64,000 nt of DNA from an uncultured Elusimicrobiales bacterium. Lineage in GTDB: Bacteria; Elusimicrobiota; Elusimicrobia; Elusimicrobiales; Elusimicrobiaceae. This document shows, in pieces, positions 50,889-59,732 of this stretch. The stretch spans positions 1 to 64,000 of the forward strand of contig CAKUKI010000001.1 in the NCBI GenBank assembly GCA_934662565.1, in the 5' to 3' direction. Made by a program: the position numbers and the translations under genes. The notes below the pieces were generated by a model. That model ran no database searches. It had not been told where the DNA came from and saw only the letters and a list, made by a program, of their open reading frames with translations. Position 1 is the stretch's first letter; each line of letters begins with the position of its first letter.

Positions 50889-51356
50889 ATGAAAAAAGGC
50901 TTTACCTTGTCTGAATTAATGGCCGTTGTGGTTATTATTGCAATTATTGCCTCCATTGGGTTGGGGGGATATAAACGCACGGTGGAACGCGCTAAATTGA
51001 CGGAAGGGCTTAATGTGGCGCACCAAATTGCACAGGCGCTTGTCCGTGCCGATTGGGACCGCTCCAATAGCTGCGGTGCGTTTGATACGCCTTGGACCCA
51101 GTTGGATGTTTCGGTTACCGGCGCTTTGGTGAGTGATAATTCTGTGACCATTCCCAACCGTTTTATCATCACTAGGCCGGAAAATGCAGCCTTTTTGACA
51201 GTGGCACGGCAAGGCGGGGAGCGCTATACCTTGGAAATTCCGATTGATTGCGGCACGAACCATGTTAAACTAAAAGACCGCTGCACCGGAAATACGGATT
51301 TTTGCATCAGCGCCGGTTTTTCTTCCTGTACGGATGACGTTTGCTCAAAGCCGTAA
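50889..51356 (+). CDS. Divergent type IV pilin-like/pseudopilin protein
   Basis: MKKG precedes FTLSELMAVVVIIAIIA; position 4 is Ser rather than Ile, but Glu5 is kept. The helix continues IGLGGYKRTVERAKL with a Gly-rich break where others have LPQY. The 155-residue product has cysteines CGAFD, DCGTNH, RCTGNTDFC, SSCTDDVC. AAGGGGA is the ribosome-binding site. It may be a minor pilin. Confidence 0.87.
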   Translation: MKKGFTLSELMAVVVIIAIIASIGLGGYKRTVERAKLTEGLNVAHQIAQALVRADWDRSNSCGAFDTPWTQLDVSVTGALVSDNSVTIPNRFIITRPENAAFLTVARQGGERYTLEIPIDCGTNHVKLKDRCTGNTDFCISAGFSSCTDDVCSKP

Positions 51357-51373
51357 ACGGAACTGGAATTTAT

Positions 51374-51408
51374 AAACCGCTTAGGTATTTGCCTAGGCGG
51401 TTTTTTTA
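51374..51408 (+). terminator. Rho-independent terminator
   Basis: AAACCGCTTAGG pairs with CCTAGGCGGTTT around a 6-base loop, followed by Ts. Confidence 0.88.
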
Positions 51409-51463
51409 TGGATAAATGCAGGTAAAGCGGCACGGGTAAAAGCGGGGACCGGTAAAAGGGCGC

Positions 51464-51491
51464 AAAAAAACCGCACCCCTACGGGAGCGGC
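51464..51491 (-). terminator. Terminator of the 31-codon gene
   Basis: Minus strand: CCGCTCCCGT pairs with (A)GGGGTGCGG, followed by seven Ts. A further foldable stretch lies at 51535-51590 (GACAGG/CCTGTC and GTTTAGAC/GTCTAAAAC share one arm and would compete). Confidence 0.75.
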
Positions 51492-51616
51492 AAATCATTT
51501 TGAAAATGTGGGGCTTTTTAGGGCCCGTTTCGGCTGTTTTAGACAGGGGGAAGAAAAATCTTCTCTCCTGTCCGCCGGCGTGTGTCTAAACCGGCTTCAA
51601 ACTGCTTACTTTTGGG

Positions 51617-51712
51617 TTAGCGGCCAACTATATAGTTAGCACCGCTTACGTTTTCGCCCACTTTTACCAAGGCTCTGGCCAAGGTTTCAAGCAGGCTGTG
51701 CATCTTTTTCAT
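51617..51712 (-). CDS. Small peptide of 31 residues, function unknown
   Basis: A 31-codon frame begins MKKMHSLLETLARALVKVGE and ends in YIVGR. It has a very strong ribosome-binding site (AAGGAGAAGGAG, 6 bases before the ATG), a near-consensus promoter 72-100 bases upstream and a terminator after it, so it is very likely expressed. Residues 5-18 can form an amphipathic helix with Leu/Ala/Val on one face. It might be a membrane-active, signalling or toxin-like peptide; no Cys or known leader motif helps choose. It is the only gene in 51357-51991. Confidence 0.6.
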   Translation of the reverse strand: MKKMHSLLETLARALVKVGENVSGANYIVGR

Positions 51713-51783
51713 TGTTTCTCCTTCTCCTTTATTAAAAATCTGGCTGCGTCTGTAATTGCACCGGAGAAATTCCTTACATAAAA

Positions 51784-51812
51784 ATTATACAAAATTTATG
51801 TATGCTTGTAAA
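51784..51812 (-). promoter_or_regulatory. Promoter of the 31-codon gene
   Basis: Minus strand TTTACA (51812-51807), 17 bases, TATAAT (51789-51784). Confidence 0.7.
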
Positions 51813-51936
51813 ACAACGGTATATATGATAGTAAACTTGAACTAAAAAAGCAAGTGTTTTATAAAAATTATTGGCGGGAACCTACAAGCCAAGCCGTTGG
51901 CGGACCCAAATAAAGCGTTTTGGGGTTGCGCTCCCA

Positions 51937-51973
51937 AACAAAAGGGCGGAGCCGACCAAAACGGCCCCGCCCA
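51937..51973 (-). terminator. Terminator after pyrG
   Basis: Minus strand: GGGCGGGGCCG pairs with CGGCTCCGCCC with a small mismatch and is followed by TTTTGTTT. Confidence 0.75.
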
Positions 51974-51991
51974 TAGTAAAAATACTCCGGC

Positions 51992-53581
51992 TTATTTGTT
52001 TTCTTTTCTTTTTAAGCTTGCTTTTACCAACCCGTCAAATAACGGGTGCGGGCGGAGCGGGCGGGAGCCAAATTCCGGATGGAATTGCACCGCAATAAAG
52101 TAGGGGTGGTCGTTGCGTTCCACAATTTCCGGCAAAACGCCCTCGTGCCAACCGGATACTTTCAGCCCCGCGTCGCGCAGTTGTTTTACATAGGCAGGGT
52201 TTAGCTCGTAGCGGTGGCGGTGGCGCTCCACAATTTGGTCCTTGCCGTACAATTTGCGCGCAAGGGAGCCTTCCTCCAAATCGGCCGTGTAATTGCCCAG
52301 CCGCATGGTGCCGCCTTTATAAACCACGTTTTTTTGTTGGGGGGTTAAATCCACCACAGGGTCTTTGGTGGTGGGGTCAAACTCGGTAGAGTTGGCATCA
52401 TGCAGGCCGCACAGGTTGCGGGCGGCTTCTATAACGGTGCATTGCATCCCCAGACAGATACCCAAAAAAGGCACTTGGTGTTCGCGCGCGTATTTAATGG
52501 TGGCAATTTTGCCGTCCACCCCGCGCCCGCCAAATCCGCCCGGTATTAAAATGCCGTCGGCGGTTTTTAATTTTTCTTCCACGTTGTCTTTTTCCGTATT
52601 TACAAAAACAATTTCCACTTTGGCATCATTATTCATACCGGCGTGGCGCAAGGCCTCGCTGATGGATTTGTAGGCATCTTGCAATTCGGAATATTTACCG
52701 GCCACGGCAATTTTAACGCTTTTGGAGGGGGTCATGGCTTTATCAAAAAATTCAAACCATTTGGGGTCCACTTTTTGTTTGGGGGTCAGGCCCAACAGGT
52801 CAATAATTTGTTCGTCCACTTTTTGCTTATAAAAATTTTCCGGCACGTGGTAGATGGATTTGGCATCCGCACATTCAATAACCGCCTGCGTGGGCACACT
52901 GCAAAAGAGGGAAATTTTTTCCCGTAAATGTTGGGAAAGGGGTTTTTCGGTGCGGCAAATAAGCATACTGGGCTCAATACCAACTTCCCGCAGTTTGTTG
53001 ACGGAGTGCTGCGTGGGTTTGGTTTTAAGCTCTTGCGCTACGGCAATATAGGGGACTAACGTGACGTGTACGCAAATGACGTTTTTGGGGCCTTTTTCCA
53101 AGCGCAGCTGGCGGGCCGCTTCCAAAAACGGCAGCGATTCAATATCGCCCACCGTACCGCCTATTTCTATAATGGAAACGTCTACTTCGTTTTCAAACGC
53201 GGTAAAGCGGCGTTTAATTTCGTTAGTAATGTGCGGGATGACCTGTACCGTAGCGCCCAAGTATTCACCGCGGCGTTCTTTATCTATCACCGTTTGATAA
53301 ATGCTTCCGGCCGTGTTGGTGTTGGCGCGGGTCATATTTACATCTAAAAAGCGTTCGTAATGGCCCAAGTCCAAATCGGCCTCTGCACCGTCGGTAGTGA
53401 CAAACACTTCCCCATGTTGGTAGGGGCTCATGGTGCCGGGGTCCACATTAATATACGGGTCACACTTAATCATATTTACTTTTAAGCCGTTTAGCTGTAA
53501 AAGTTTGCCAATACTGGCCCCGGAAATCCCTTTGCCAAGCGAGCTAACTACCCCGCCGGTAATGATAATAAATTTACTCAT
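51992..53581 (-). CDS. pyrG: CTP synthase
   Basis: PyrG makes CTP from UTP, ATP and glutamine. The 529 residues have the amidoligase start GGVVSSLGKGISGASIG, DPYINVDPGTMSPYQHGEV, GGTVGDIES and a class I glutaminase domain with LGICLGMQ (Cys) and VQFHPEF. The second ATG (53581) fits AAGGAG better than the first (53587). Confidence 0.98.
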   Translation of the reverse strand: MSKFIIITGGVVSSLGKGISGASIGKLLQLNGLKVNMIKCDPYINVDPGTMSPYQHGEVFVTTDGAEADLDLGHYERFLDVNMTRANTNTAGSIYQTVIDKERRGEYLGATVQVIPHITNEIKRRFTAFENEVDVSIIEIGGTVGDIESLPFLEAARQLRLEKGPKNVICVHVTLVPYIAVAQELKTKPTQHSVNKLREVGIEPSMLICRTEKPLSQHLREKISLFCSVPTQAVIECADAKSIYHVPENFYKQKVDEQIIDLLGLTPKQKVDPKWFEFFDKAMTPSKSVKIAVAGKYSELQDAYKSISEALRHAGMNNDAKVEIVFVNTEKDNVEEKLKTADGILIPGGFGGRGVDGKIATIKYAREHQVPFLGICLGMQCTVIEAARNLCGLHDANSTEFDPTTKDPVVDLTPQQKNVVYKGGTMRLGNYTADLEEGSLARKLYGKDQIVERHRHRYELNPAYVKQLRDAGLKVSGWHEGVLPEIVERNDHPYFIAVQFHPEFGSRPLRPHPLFDGLVKASLKRKENK

Positions 53582-53642
53582 GTTCATCTCCTTGCTGAAA
53601 TAAAAATCGGTTGCGGCATTGGGTGCCGTATGCCTAAAAGAG

Positions 53643-53668
53643 AGAAGCCCCCGTCAGGCGGGAGCTCC
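53643..53668 (-). terminator. Hairpin after kdsB
   Basis: Minus strand: GCTCCCG and CGGGGGC can pair around CCTGA; TTCTCTCTTTT follows. A weak terminator between kdsB and pyrG. Confidence 0.55.
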
Positions 53669-53670
53669 TG

Positions 53671-54411
53671 TTATGCGTGCTGTTTCAAATATTCTTCGGC
53701 CGCTTTTAAGTCCGCCTCGGTGTCTATGGCGGGGCCGGAGGGTTGGATTTCCACGCATTTAATGCACATCCCCGCCTCCAGCGCGCGCAACTGTTCCAGT
53801 TTTTCCAGTTTTTCCAGCGGACTTACCGGCAGGTGGACAAATTTTTCCAACGCCGCGCGGCGGTAGCCGTAAATGCCGCAGTGCTTCCAATACGGGGCTT
53901 TTAAGGCCGCTTCGTCCGGCTGGCGTTTGTACGGCACGCGGGAGCGGGAAAAATACAGCGCCCGCTTGTCCGCCGTCAGCACGGCTTTTACGCAGTTGGG
54001 GTTATCAACTATTTTATCGTCCGTCGTGGCAATAACCGCCGTGGCAATATCGCAGGCGGGGTCACTTTTTAATAATTGGACGATTTTTACAATGGTGGAG
54101 GGGGCTATAAACGGCTCGTCCCCTTGCACATTGATAATAAATTGTTCCGTACGGCCTTGGGCGGCCTCGTAAATACGGTCCGTACCGCTTTGGCAGGCGG
54201 CACTGGTCAAAATGGCTTTGGCCCCAAATTGGGCACAGGTATCTGCCACAATTTGGGCTTCCGTGGCAATAATCACATCCCCCACGGCGGCCTGTAAGCA
54301 TTTTTCATAAGTGCGCTGGATAACCGGCTTGCCCGCCAGCATTTTTATAATTTTTCCAGCCAAGCGGGAAGACCCATAGCGCGCCGGAACGGCTATTAAA
54401 ACGTCGCTCAT
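53671..54411 (-). CDS. kdsB: CMP-Kdo synthetase
   Basis: KdsB activates Kdo with CTP for the LPS inner core. The 246 residues start VLIAVPARYGSSRLAGK, followed by QRTYEKCLQA, SGTDRIYEAA and NVQGDEPFI, the family landmarks. The start overlaps the stop of the kinase gene by 4 bases, so translation is probably coupled. CTP comes from the neighbouring pyrG. Confidence 0.96.
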   Translation of the reverse strand: MSDVLIAVPARYGSSRLAGKIIKMLAGKPVIQRTYEKCLQAAVGDVIIATEAQIVADTCAQFGAKAILTSAACQSGTDRIYEAAQGRTEQFIINVQGDEPFIAPSTIVKIVQLLKSDPACDIATAVIATTDDKIVDNPNCVKAVLTADKRALYFSRSRVPYKRQPDEAALKAPYWKHCGIYGYRRAALEKFVHLPVSPLEKLEKLEQLRALEAGMCIKCVEIQPSGPAIDTEADLKAAEEYLKQHA

Positions 54412-55397
54412 GCCAGCACCCCTTCAATTTCTTCTACGGTGGTAGTAGCCGTGCCGGATTTGCCTACCACAATGCCCGCCGCAAAGTTGGAAAGCACCGC
54501 CGCTTCCTCAAGTGTAGCGCCCGCCGCCAAGGCCAAGGTTAATACGGATATAACCGTATCTCCGGCGCCCGTCACGTCAAACACTTCGCGTGCGGTGGCT
54601 TTAACGGTGGAGGGGAATTTTTTGCCTTTTTCAAACAGGCTCATACCGTCGGCACTGCGGGTAATTAAAATGGAGTCTGCCTCCAGCATTTTTAAGATTT
54701 TTTGGCCCAGTTCCGTAATGGCTTCTTCGCCGGAGCGGGGGGATTCGCCCACACCTTCCCATGCTTCTTTGGTATTGGGGGTCATACAGGTAATGTGTTT
54801 GTATTTTTTGAAATTGTCAATTTTGGGGTCCACACACACCGGAATATTTTTTTTGCGGCAGAGGGAAATAATATCCTGAATGTTATGGTCGCTGAGCATG
54901 CCTTTGCCGTAGTCGGACAGGACAACCCCTTTGGCGGTTTTTAAGGCGGCCTTAAAACTTTCCATACATTGGGCGCCTACGCTGGAGTCCACCGTTTTTT
55001 TGCTTTCGCGGTCAAAGCGCACAATTTGCTGTTGTTCCGCCATAACGCGCACTTTTTGGGTGGTGGGGCGGTTGGGGTCCTCGGCCACGCCGCGCAGGTC
55101 TACCTTTTTATCCCGCAGGAAGCCTTTTAGCATTTCGCCGCCCAAGTCGGCCCCTACTACGGAAACCAACACCGGCTTGGCCCCTAAAGCGGAAAGGTTT
55201 ACAGCCACGTTGCCCGCGCCGCCGGCCACAAAAAATTCCTTTTTTACGGCCACTACCGGCACCGGCGCTTCCGGCGAAATGCGCGTCACGTCGCCTTTAA
55301 TAAAATGGTCCAGCATAATATCGCCTACCACAATAATTTGCTGGCCGTTGAAGGCGTGCAAAATTTCTTTTAATCTTTTGACGGGTACATGAGTCAT
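54408..55397 (-). CDS. hldE: D-glycero-beta-D-manno-heptose-7-phosphate kinase (HldE/RfaE domain I)
   Basis: This PfkB-type kinase makes heptose 1,7-bisphosphate for the LPS core. The 329 residues have IIVVGDIMLDHFIKGDV, PEAPVPVV, AGGAGNVAVNLSALGA and the C-terminal DVTGAGDT loop. Only the kinase half of HldE is present (RfaE1/HldA-like); the nucleotidyltransferase is not seen in the window. AGGAG lies before the ATG. Confidence 0.93.
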   Translation of the reverse strand: MTHVPVKRLKEILHAFNGQQIIVVGDIMLDHFIKGDVTRISPEAPVPVVAVKKEFFVAGGAGNVAVNLSALGAKPVLVSVVGADLGGEMLKGFLRDKKVDLRGVAEDPNRPTTQKVRVMAEQQQIVRFDRESKKTVDSSVGAQCMESFKAALKTAKGVVLSDYGKGMLSDHNIQDIISLCRKKNIPVCVDPKIDNFKKYKHITCMTPNTKEAWEGVGESPRSGEEAITELGQKILKMLEADSILITRSADGMSLFEKGKKFPSTVKATAREVFDVTGAGDTVISVLTLALAAGATLEEAAVLSNFAAGIVVGKSGTATTTVEEIEGVLA

Positions 55398-55447
55398 AAT
55401 AAAAAATCTCCTGAGTATATCCCATTATAAAATATTTACGGGGTGTT

Positions 55448-56554
55448 TTACATCCTTTTGTATTCTAATAAAGTGGCCGATACACTGCCTATAAATACTT
55501 CCGTTTTCATTTTTACGGGCATACGGTAGGCATCATCCGTCAGCCAGACGGTTAAACTCTTGCCTTTGGCTACAAAAATACCTTCCCCGCGCAACTGCGG
55601 TTCCACTTTAATACAATCAAAATTTCCAGCCGGCGTTTTTACGCGCTCCCGCCCGTGCACTTTTACAACCAGCGGGTATTGCTTTTCCCGATTGATGATA
55701 TCAAACACAATATCTTTGCCAACTTCTAATTTTTGGGCGCGCACATAATAAAGGGCGGTTAAAAAATCGGTCACGTCCGTTTCCAACGGGCCGGCAATTT
55801 CCCGCGGGGCGTCCTTCTTTTGGATTTGCCCGTAATAACGGCGGTTAGACGGGTCAAAAATAACCCATTCGTCGCGTTTATAATTTCCCTCGCGCACGCT
55901 TTGGCCGTAGCCTCGGGAGTAAAAAGTTTGCGCGTCCAACCAAGATTGGTTGAGGTCACGCACCTTGAAAAAAGCGTCAATCACGCTGGCCGAAAAAGCC
56001 GTGGTTTGTATTAAGTACGCGGGGCGGCCGCCAATATCCACCAATCCCCGGTTGCGTATATAGGCCGTACCCGCCTTTACAAAAGCATAATAAATACCGT
56101 ATTTTAACTGTTCGCCGTCCCACGGGGCGCCGGTTTTGGCGGAAATATCCGACTGTTGGTACGCATAGGGGTTTAACAAGCGGCCGGAGGTGGAAATTAA
56201 ATCTTCTTCTTCAAAAACGGGTGTATCGCTTGGCAGTTGTGCTCCGGCGGGAACAGTATATTGGGCGGGCTCGGCGGGCGCGGGCGTTTCTCGCGGCGCT
56301 ACGGCGGTTTGCGGACGCGGGGCGGACGATTTTTGCGGCTGCGCGGTTTGGGTGGCCCCTGTATGGGACGCAGCGGCCTCTATTTTTTTAGGCGCAGGTG
56401 TGGTGGGCGGCTCTACCGCTTGCGCCGCGTGGGAAACCTCTTGCGTTTGGGTGACTTGCGCGGCGGGCGTTGGGGTAGGTGTTTGAGTAGCGGGAGCGGT
56501 TTGGCACCCAGCCGCCAGTAAAAGTACCCAAAACGTCCAGCCGGTTTTATTCAT
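55448..56554 (-). CDS. DUF3108-like lipoprotein
   Basis: The 368 residues begin with a lipoprotein signal (LLLAAGC, Cys17) and a long Thr/Pro/Gln/Ala-rich linker to about 110. They end in a beta domain of about 230 residues that resembles DUF3108 (WDGEQLKYGIYYAFVKAGTA, KGKSLTVWLTDD). Such proteins sit in the periplasm or outer membrane with unknown role. The gene overlaps the end of gmhB by 8 bases and lies between heptose genes, which suggests an envelope job. Confidence 0.78.
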   Translation of the reverse strand: MNKTGWTFWVLLLAAGCQTAPATQTPTPTPAAQVTQTQEVSHAAQAVEPPTTPAPKKIEAAASHTGATQTAQPQKSSAPRPQTAVAPRETPAPAEPAQYTVPAGAQLPSDTPVFEEEDLISTSGRLLNPYAYQQSDISAKTGAPWDGEQLKYGIYYAFVKAGTAYIRNRGLVDIGGRPAYLIQTTAFSASVIDAFFKVRDLNQSWLDAQTFYSRGYGQSVREGNYKRDEWVIFDPSNRRYYGQIQKKDAPREIAGPLETDVTDFLTALYYVRAQKLEVGKDIVFDIINREKQYPLVVKVHGRERVKTPAGNFDCIKVEPQLRGEGIFVAKGKSLTVWLTDDAYRMPVKMKTEVFIGSVSATLLEYKRM

Positions 56555-57104
56555 GGCGCGCGTCCTTTTCTATAAATTTAGCGGCGTTTAGTAAGTTGGT
56601 GGCCACTTTATCGGGGTGTAAATCCGGATATTTTTGTAAATGGTGTTTGCCGTTGGCGGTAGTCATTAAAATCGTTTTAAGCCCCAAGGCTTGCCCAAAA
56701 AGCACATCCGCTTTTTTATCGCCCACCATATAGGAGCGGGCCACATCTACCCGATATTTTTGAATGAGCTTTTCGCCCAGCAGGGGGGCCGGCTTGCGGC
56801 AAGCACAATGGTCGTCCGGCCCGTGCGGGCAGTAAGCAATTTCCTTAATAACAGTCGGTTTTAACAAGGCTTTCAAGCGGGCGTGGCAGGCGTCCACCTC
56901 TTTGGCGGTAAAGTAGCCGCGCCCAATGCCGGATTGGTTGGAAACTATAAAAAAAGTGTAGCCCAGCTTGGCCAGTTTGGCTAGGGCGGGGGCAGCGGTT
57001 TTATAAGGGCGCACTTTGGCGGGGTCACTTAAATAAGTGCCGGGTTTTTCGTGAATTAAAGTGCCGTCCCTGTCAAAAAAAACAGCTTTTATTTTATCTT
57101 TCAT
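56547..57104 (-). CDS. gmhB: D-glycero-beta-D-manno-heptose-1,7-bisphosphate phosphatase
   Basis: GmhB removes the C7 phosphate in ADP-heptose synthesis. The 185 residues have the HAD nucleophile FFDRDGTL, SNQSGIGRG and the zinc-binding loop CPHGPDDHCACRKP typical of GmhB, then VGDKKADV. The ATG at 57104 lies inside the end of lpxL (11-base overlap); longer in-frame starts run further into lpxL. Confidence 0.95.
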   Translation of the reverse strand: MKDKIKAVFFDRDGTLIHEKPGTYLSDPAKVRPYKTAAPALAKLAKLGYTFFIVSNQSGIGRGYFTAKEVDACHARLKALLKPTVIKEIAYCPHGPDDHCACRKPAPLLGEKLIQKYRVDVARSYMVGDKKADVLFGQALGLKTILMTTANGKHHLQKYPDLHPDKVATNLLNAAKFIEKDARHE

Positions 57105-58026
57105 CGGGGTGTTCCTGTAAGTATTTTTCGCCCTCGGCCTCGCGTTTCCAGCGGTTATGCGCCCACAACCAAGAGCCGGGGTCTTCTTTAAGCCAGTCTT
57201 CGTAGCATTTAACCAAAGTTTTGGTAAACGCGCGGATATTTTGTTGGGAATATTCTTTGGGCGGGGTGAGCGGGTCGTGCACAATGCACACAATTTTGCC
57301 CTGTTTGCGCACCACTTGCACGGGGAAAACCGGCACTTGCATTTTGATAGACAGTAGTGCCGTAATGGGGGAAAATGCCGCTATACGGCCCATAAAAGGA
57401 ATCCAAAGCTCGCTGGAAGACGCATTTTGGTCAATTAAAATCCCTAATAATTTGCCTTTTTTGAGCCAGCGCATACAGGCAAAAAAGGGGTTGTCTTCGT
57501 GATTGCTGTAAAAGGTGCGTCCGGTAAAAATGTTGCGCAGGCGGTTGGTTTCTTCGTCCACATAGGGGTTGTCTACCCGCTGGGCCAGCACGGCTTTATC
57601 TATGCCCCATACGGCGCCGGCTAGGCCAAAGGCTTCCCAGTTGGTAAAGTGGCCAATGTGTATAATGCCGCCTTGTTTGTTGCGTTGGGCTTCCAGCATT
57701 TTTTCTATGCCGGTCACGGCTACATATTTTTTGAATTTTTCCGGTGTCATGGCGGTTAATTGCACAAACTCCGCCAAAATGCCGCCCATATTGCGCCAAG
57801 ATTCTAACGCAATAGCAAACACTTGCTGAGGGGTTTTATCGGGAAATGCGCGCTGGATATCATACATAGAACGCTTAAAGCGTTTGGGCATTACAAAACG
57901 CACGGAGCCGGTAGCAAAGCGCCCCGCCGCCACTGCCCAAGAATAAGGGAGCCAGCGCAACATGGCGCAGGCGGTTTTCAAACCAAGGTATTGGATATGG
58001 TGTAAAGGTGTCTTTTGGAAACGCAT
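57094..58026 (-). CDS. lpxL: Lipid A acyltransferase (LpxL/HtrB family)
   Basis: It adds a secondary acyl chain to Kdo-lipid A at the inner membrane. The 310 residues have the catalytic HX4E in HIGHFTNWE, an uncleaved N-terminal hydrophobic segment and LLIDQN-like GILIDQNASS and FMGRIAAFSP motifs. The acyl chain preference is unknown. TATAAT lies 5 bases before the ATG, with no ribosome-binding site. It heads the operon lpxL-gmhB-DUF3108-hldE-kdsB. Confidence 0.93.
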   Translation of the reverse strand: MRFQKTPLHHIQYLGLKTACAMLRWLPYSWAVAAGRFATGSVRFVMPKRFKRSMYDIQRAFPDKTPQQVFAIALESWRNMGGILAEFVQLTAMTPEKFKKYVAVTGIEKMLEAQRNKQGGIIHIGHFTNWEAFGLAGAVWGIDKAVLAQRVDNPYVDEETNRLRNIFTGRTFYSNHEDNPFFACMRWLKKGKLLGILIDQNASSSELWIPFMGRIAAFSPITALLSIKMQVPVFPVQVVRKQGKIVCIVHDPLTPPKEYSQQNIRAFTKTLVKCYEDWLKEDPGSWLWAHNRWKREAEGEKYLQEHPDER

Positions 58027-58031
58027 AACCC

Positions 58032-58037
58032 ATTATA
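58032..58037 (-). promoter_or_regulatory. -10 of lpxL, probably leaderless
   Basis: Minus strand TATAAT, then GGGTT and the ATG at 58026 (5 bases, one fewer than in the other leaderless candidates). The -35 is weak. Confidence 0.5.
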
Positions 58038-58133
58038 GCAATTTTGCCGTGGGGGAATAAACTTGCCGCAGGACCAACCGCCCCAGAAATGGTAAAATGT
58101 ACTAAACAACTATCAAACGAGGTTTTAATAAAT

Positions 58134-59219
58134 ATGGATTTACTAGCATTAAAAGAAAAACTAATGGCTTGTGCGGCGGGGCGTTGGGTGTTATTAGCTG
58201 CCAGCAAGCTATATGGGTGGGCCGGTTGGTTGGACCGTTTTGCCTATCAAAACGGGTGGAAAACCGTAAAAAGCGTAAACGGCCGCGTGGTGTGCATTGG
58301 CAACATTACGGCGGGGGGAACCGGCAAGACCACGGCGGTTTTATTGGCGGCTACCTTACTAGCTAAAAAAGGGATGCGCGTGGCGATTGTTTCCCGCGGC
58401 TATAAACGCCAGCAAAAAAGTAAAGAAGCGGTAGTATTGTTTGATAATCCGGATGCCGATTGGCGCATGGCGGGGGATGAACCTTTTATGATGAGCCGCG
58501 TGTTGAGCCAGTATAAAGTACCTGTGGTTATAGCGGCGGACCGCGCTTTGGCGGCTACGGAAGCGTTGCGGCAGTTCAGAAGCCAAATTGTACTGTTGGA
58601 CGACGGTCTCCAGCACCACCGCTTAAAACGGGATGCCAACATTATTTTGGTAGATGCCAAAAATCCGTTCGGCAACGGCTATTTACTGCCGTACGGCAAT
58701 TTGCGTGAGCCGTTGGAGGGGTTAAAACGGGCCGCGTTAATTATTTTAACCCATTGTGACCAAGCCACCCCGCGCGAATTGGAAGACATTAAAGATAAAA
58801 TCCGCGAATATAACGACACGGTGGAAATTTTGGAAAGCGAACACAAACCGGAGTATTATTTTGATATTTGCCAAAGCCGCAAGGTGGGTTTGGATGAGGT
58901 AAAAGGGAAAGCAGCCTGTTTTTGCGCGCTCGGGCACCCCGAAACCTTTGAAAAAACCTTGGAAAATTTGGGCCTAACTTTGGCGCAAAAGTGGCGTTTT
59001 CCGGACCACCAGTTTTATACCGAAGACCACCTGCGTACCTTTGAAGAAACGCGCAACGGCTTGCCGCTGGTGACCACGTTTAAGGATTTTGTAAAATTCC
59101 CGGATAATTGGCGGGAAATTTTAACCAAAGATGTGTATGTGCTGTCGGTGAATTTGAAGATTAGAGGGGGAGAAAAGGAGGAAGAGAAGTTAGAGCAAGT
59201 CCTCTACCCTAAAAGATAA
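58134..59219 (+). CDS. lpxK: Tetraacyldisaccharide 4'-kinase
   Basis: LpxK phosphorylates lipid A at the 4' position. The 361 residues have a membrane-binding N-terminus, Walker A GNITAGGTGKTT, VSRGYKR and DDGLQH, as in the family, and the C-terminal FPDHQFYTEDHL. GAGG is the only ribosome-binding sequence before ATG 58134. It is divergent from lpxL. Confidence 0.96.
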   Translation: MDLLALKEKLMACAAGRWVLLAASKLYGWAGWLDRFAYQNGWKTVKSVNGRVVCIGNITAGGTGKTTAVLLAATLLAKKGMRVAIVSRGYKRQQKSKEAVVLFDNPDADWRMAGDEPFMMSRVLSQYKVPVVIAADRALAATEALRQFRSQIVLLDDGLQHHRLKRDANIILVDAKNPFGNGYLLPYGNLREPLEGLKRAALIILTHCDQATPRELEDIKDKIREYNDTVEILESEHKPEYYFDICQSRKVGLDEVKGKAACFCALGHPETFEKTLENLGLTLAQKWRFPDHQFYTEDHLRTFEETRNGLPLVTTFKDFVKFPDNWREILTKDVYVLSVNLKIRGGEKEEEKLEQVLYPKR

Positions 59220-59240
59220 CGGCATTTGGTAGGATTTAGA

Positions 59241-59346
59241 TATAAACGCACAAGGGGAAAAATAACATTTTTCCCCTTGTTTGCGTTTGATGGGCAACCT
59301 TTTTCCACCTTTGGCCGTCTGAGCGGTCCCTTTGGGCTTATGTGGA
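59241..59346 (+). repeat. Repeat A, copy 5 (3' truncated)
   Basis: Hairpin 1 is intact: AACGCA (59245-59250), arms CAAGGGGAAAAA (59251-59262) / TTTTTCCCCTTG (59268-59279) around TAACA, bulge, TGCGTT (59282-59287). Hairpin 2 is cut after TTTGGGCTTATGTGG, where repeat B sequence begins. The junction suggests that one repeat inserted into or recombined with the other. Confidence 0.85.
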
Positions 59347-59349
59347 AGT

Positions 59350-59500
59350 TCTTGGGGCGGCACCCCAAACCCGCCTTACTTTTTTCATTGCAAAAAAGTA
59401 AGCAAAAAGCTAGCCCCCGGAGCCGCCGTCCGCAGGACAAATTTATTTTTATACGGGCATTTTACAACTCCCTACGGTCGGACAAGTAAAATGCCTTTAT
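59350..59500 (-). repeat. Repeat B, copy 4 (reverse orientation)
   Basis: On the minus strand the order matches copies 1-3: GTTGTAAAATGCCCGTAT, GGGGGCTAGC, CTTACTTTTTT/AAAAAAGTAAG hairpin, then TTGGGG/CCCCAA. GGCATTTTAC is again found as the inverse partner next to GTAAAATGCC. Confidence 0.75.
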
Positions 59501-59732
59501 AACTCCGTTAAAAATAAATTTTATAAGCGGCTTCAAAGGGGTGCGCTTAACGGCAAACAGCTATAACAACGGCAAAACAACAAAAACAAACGAAATACAC
59601 ACTGTTTAATTGGTTGGCTCGGCGGGGAAATGTAAAAATAAGTAAAAATCAATAAAAAATAAACATCCGCGGAAAAAGTTTTTTAGGAAAAATTATCCTT
59701 AAAATATGGGGGCTTTGCCTGCCGTGGTTTAA

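Noticed and set aside
51890..51990. Possible further repeat A hairpin (TTTTGGGG...CTCCCAAA)
   Set aside because: It lacks the TAACA hairpin and flanking sequence; it is better explained by the end of the pyrG terminator region.
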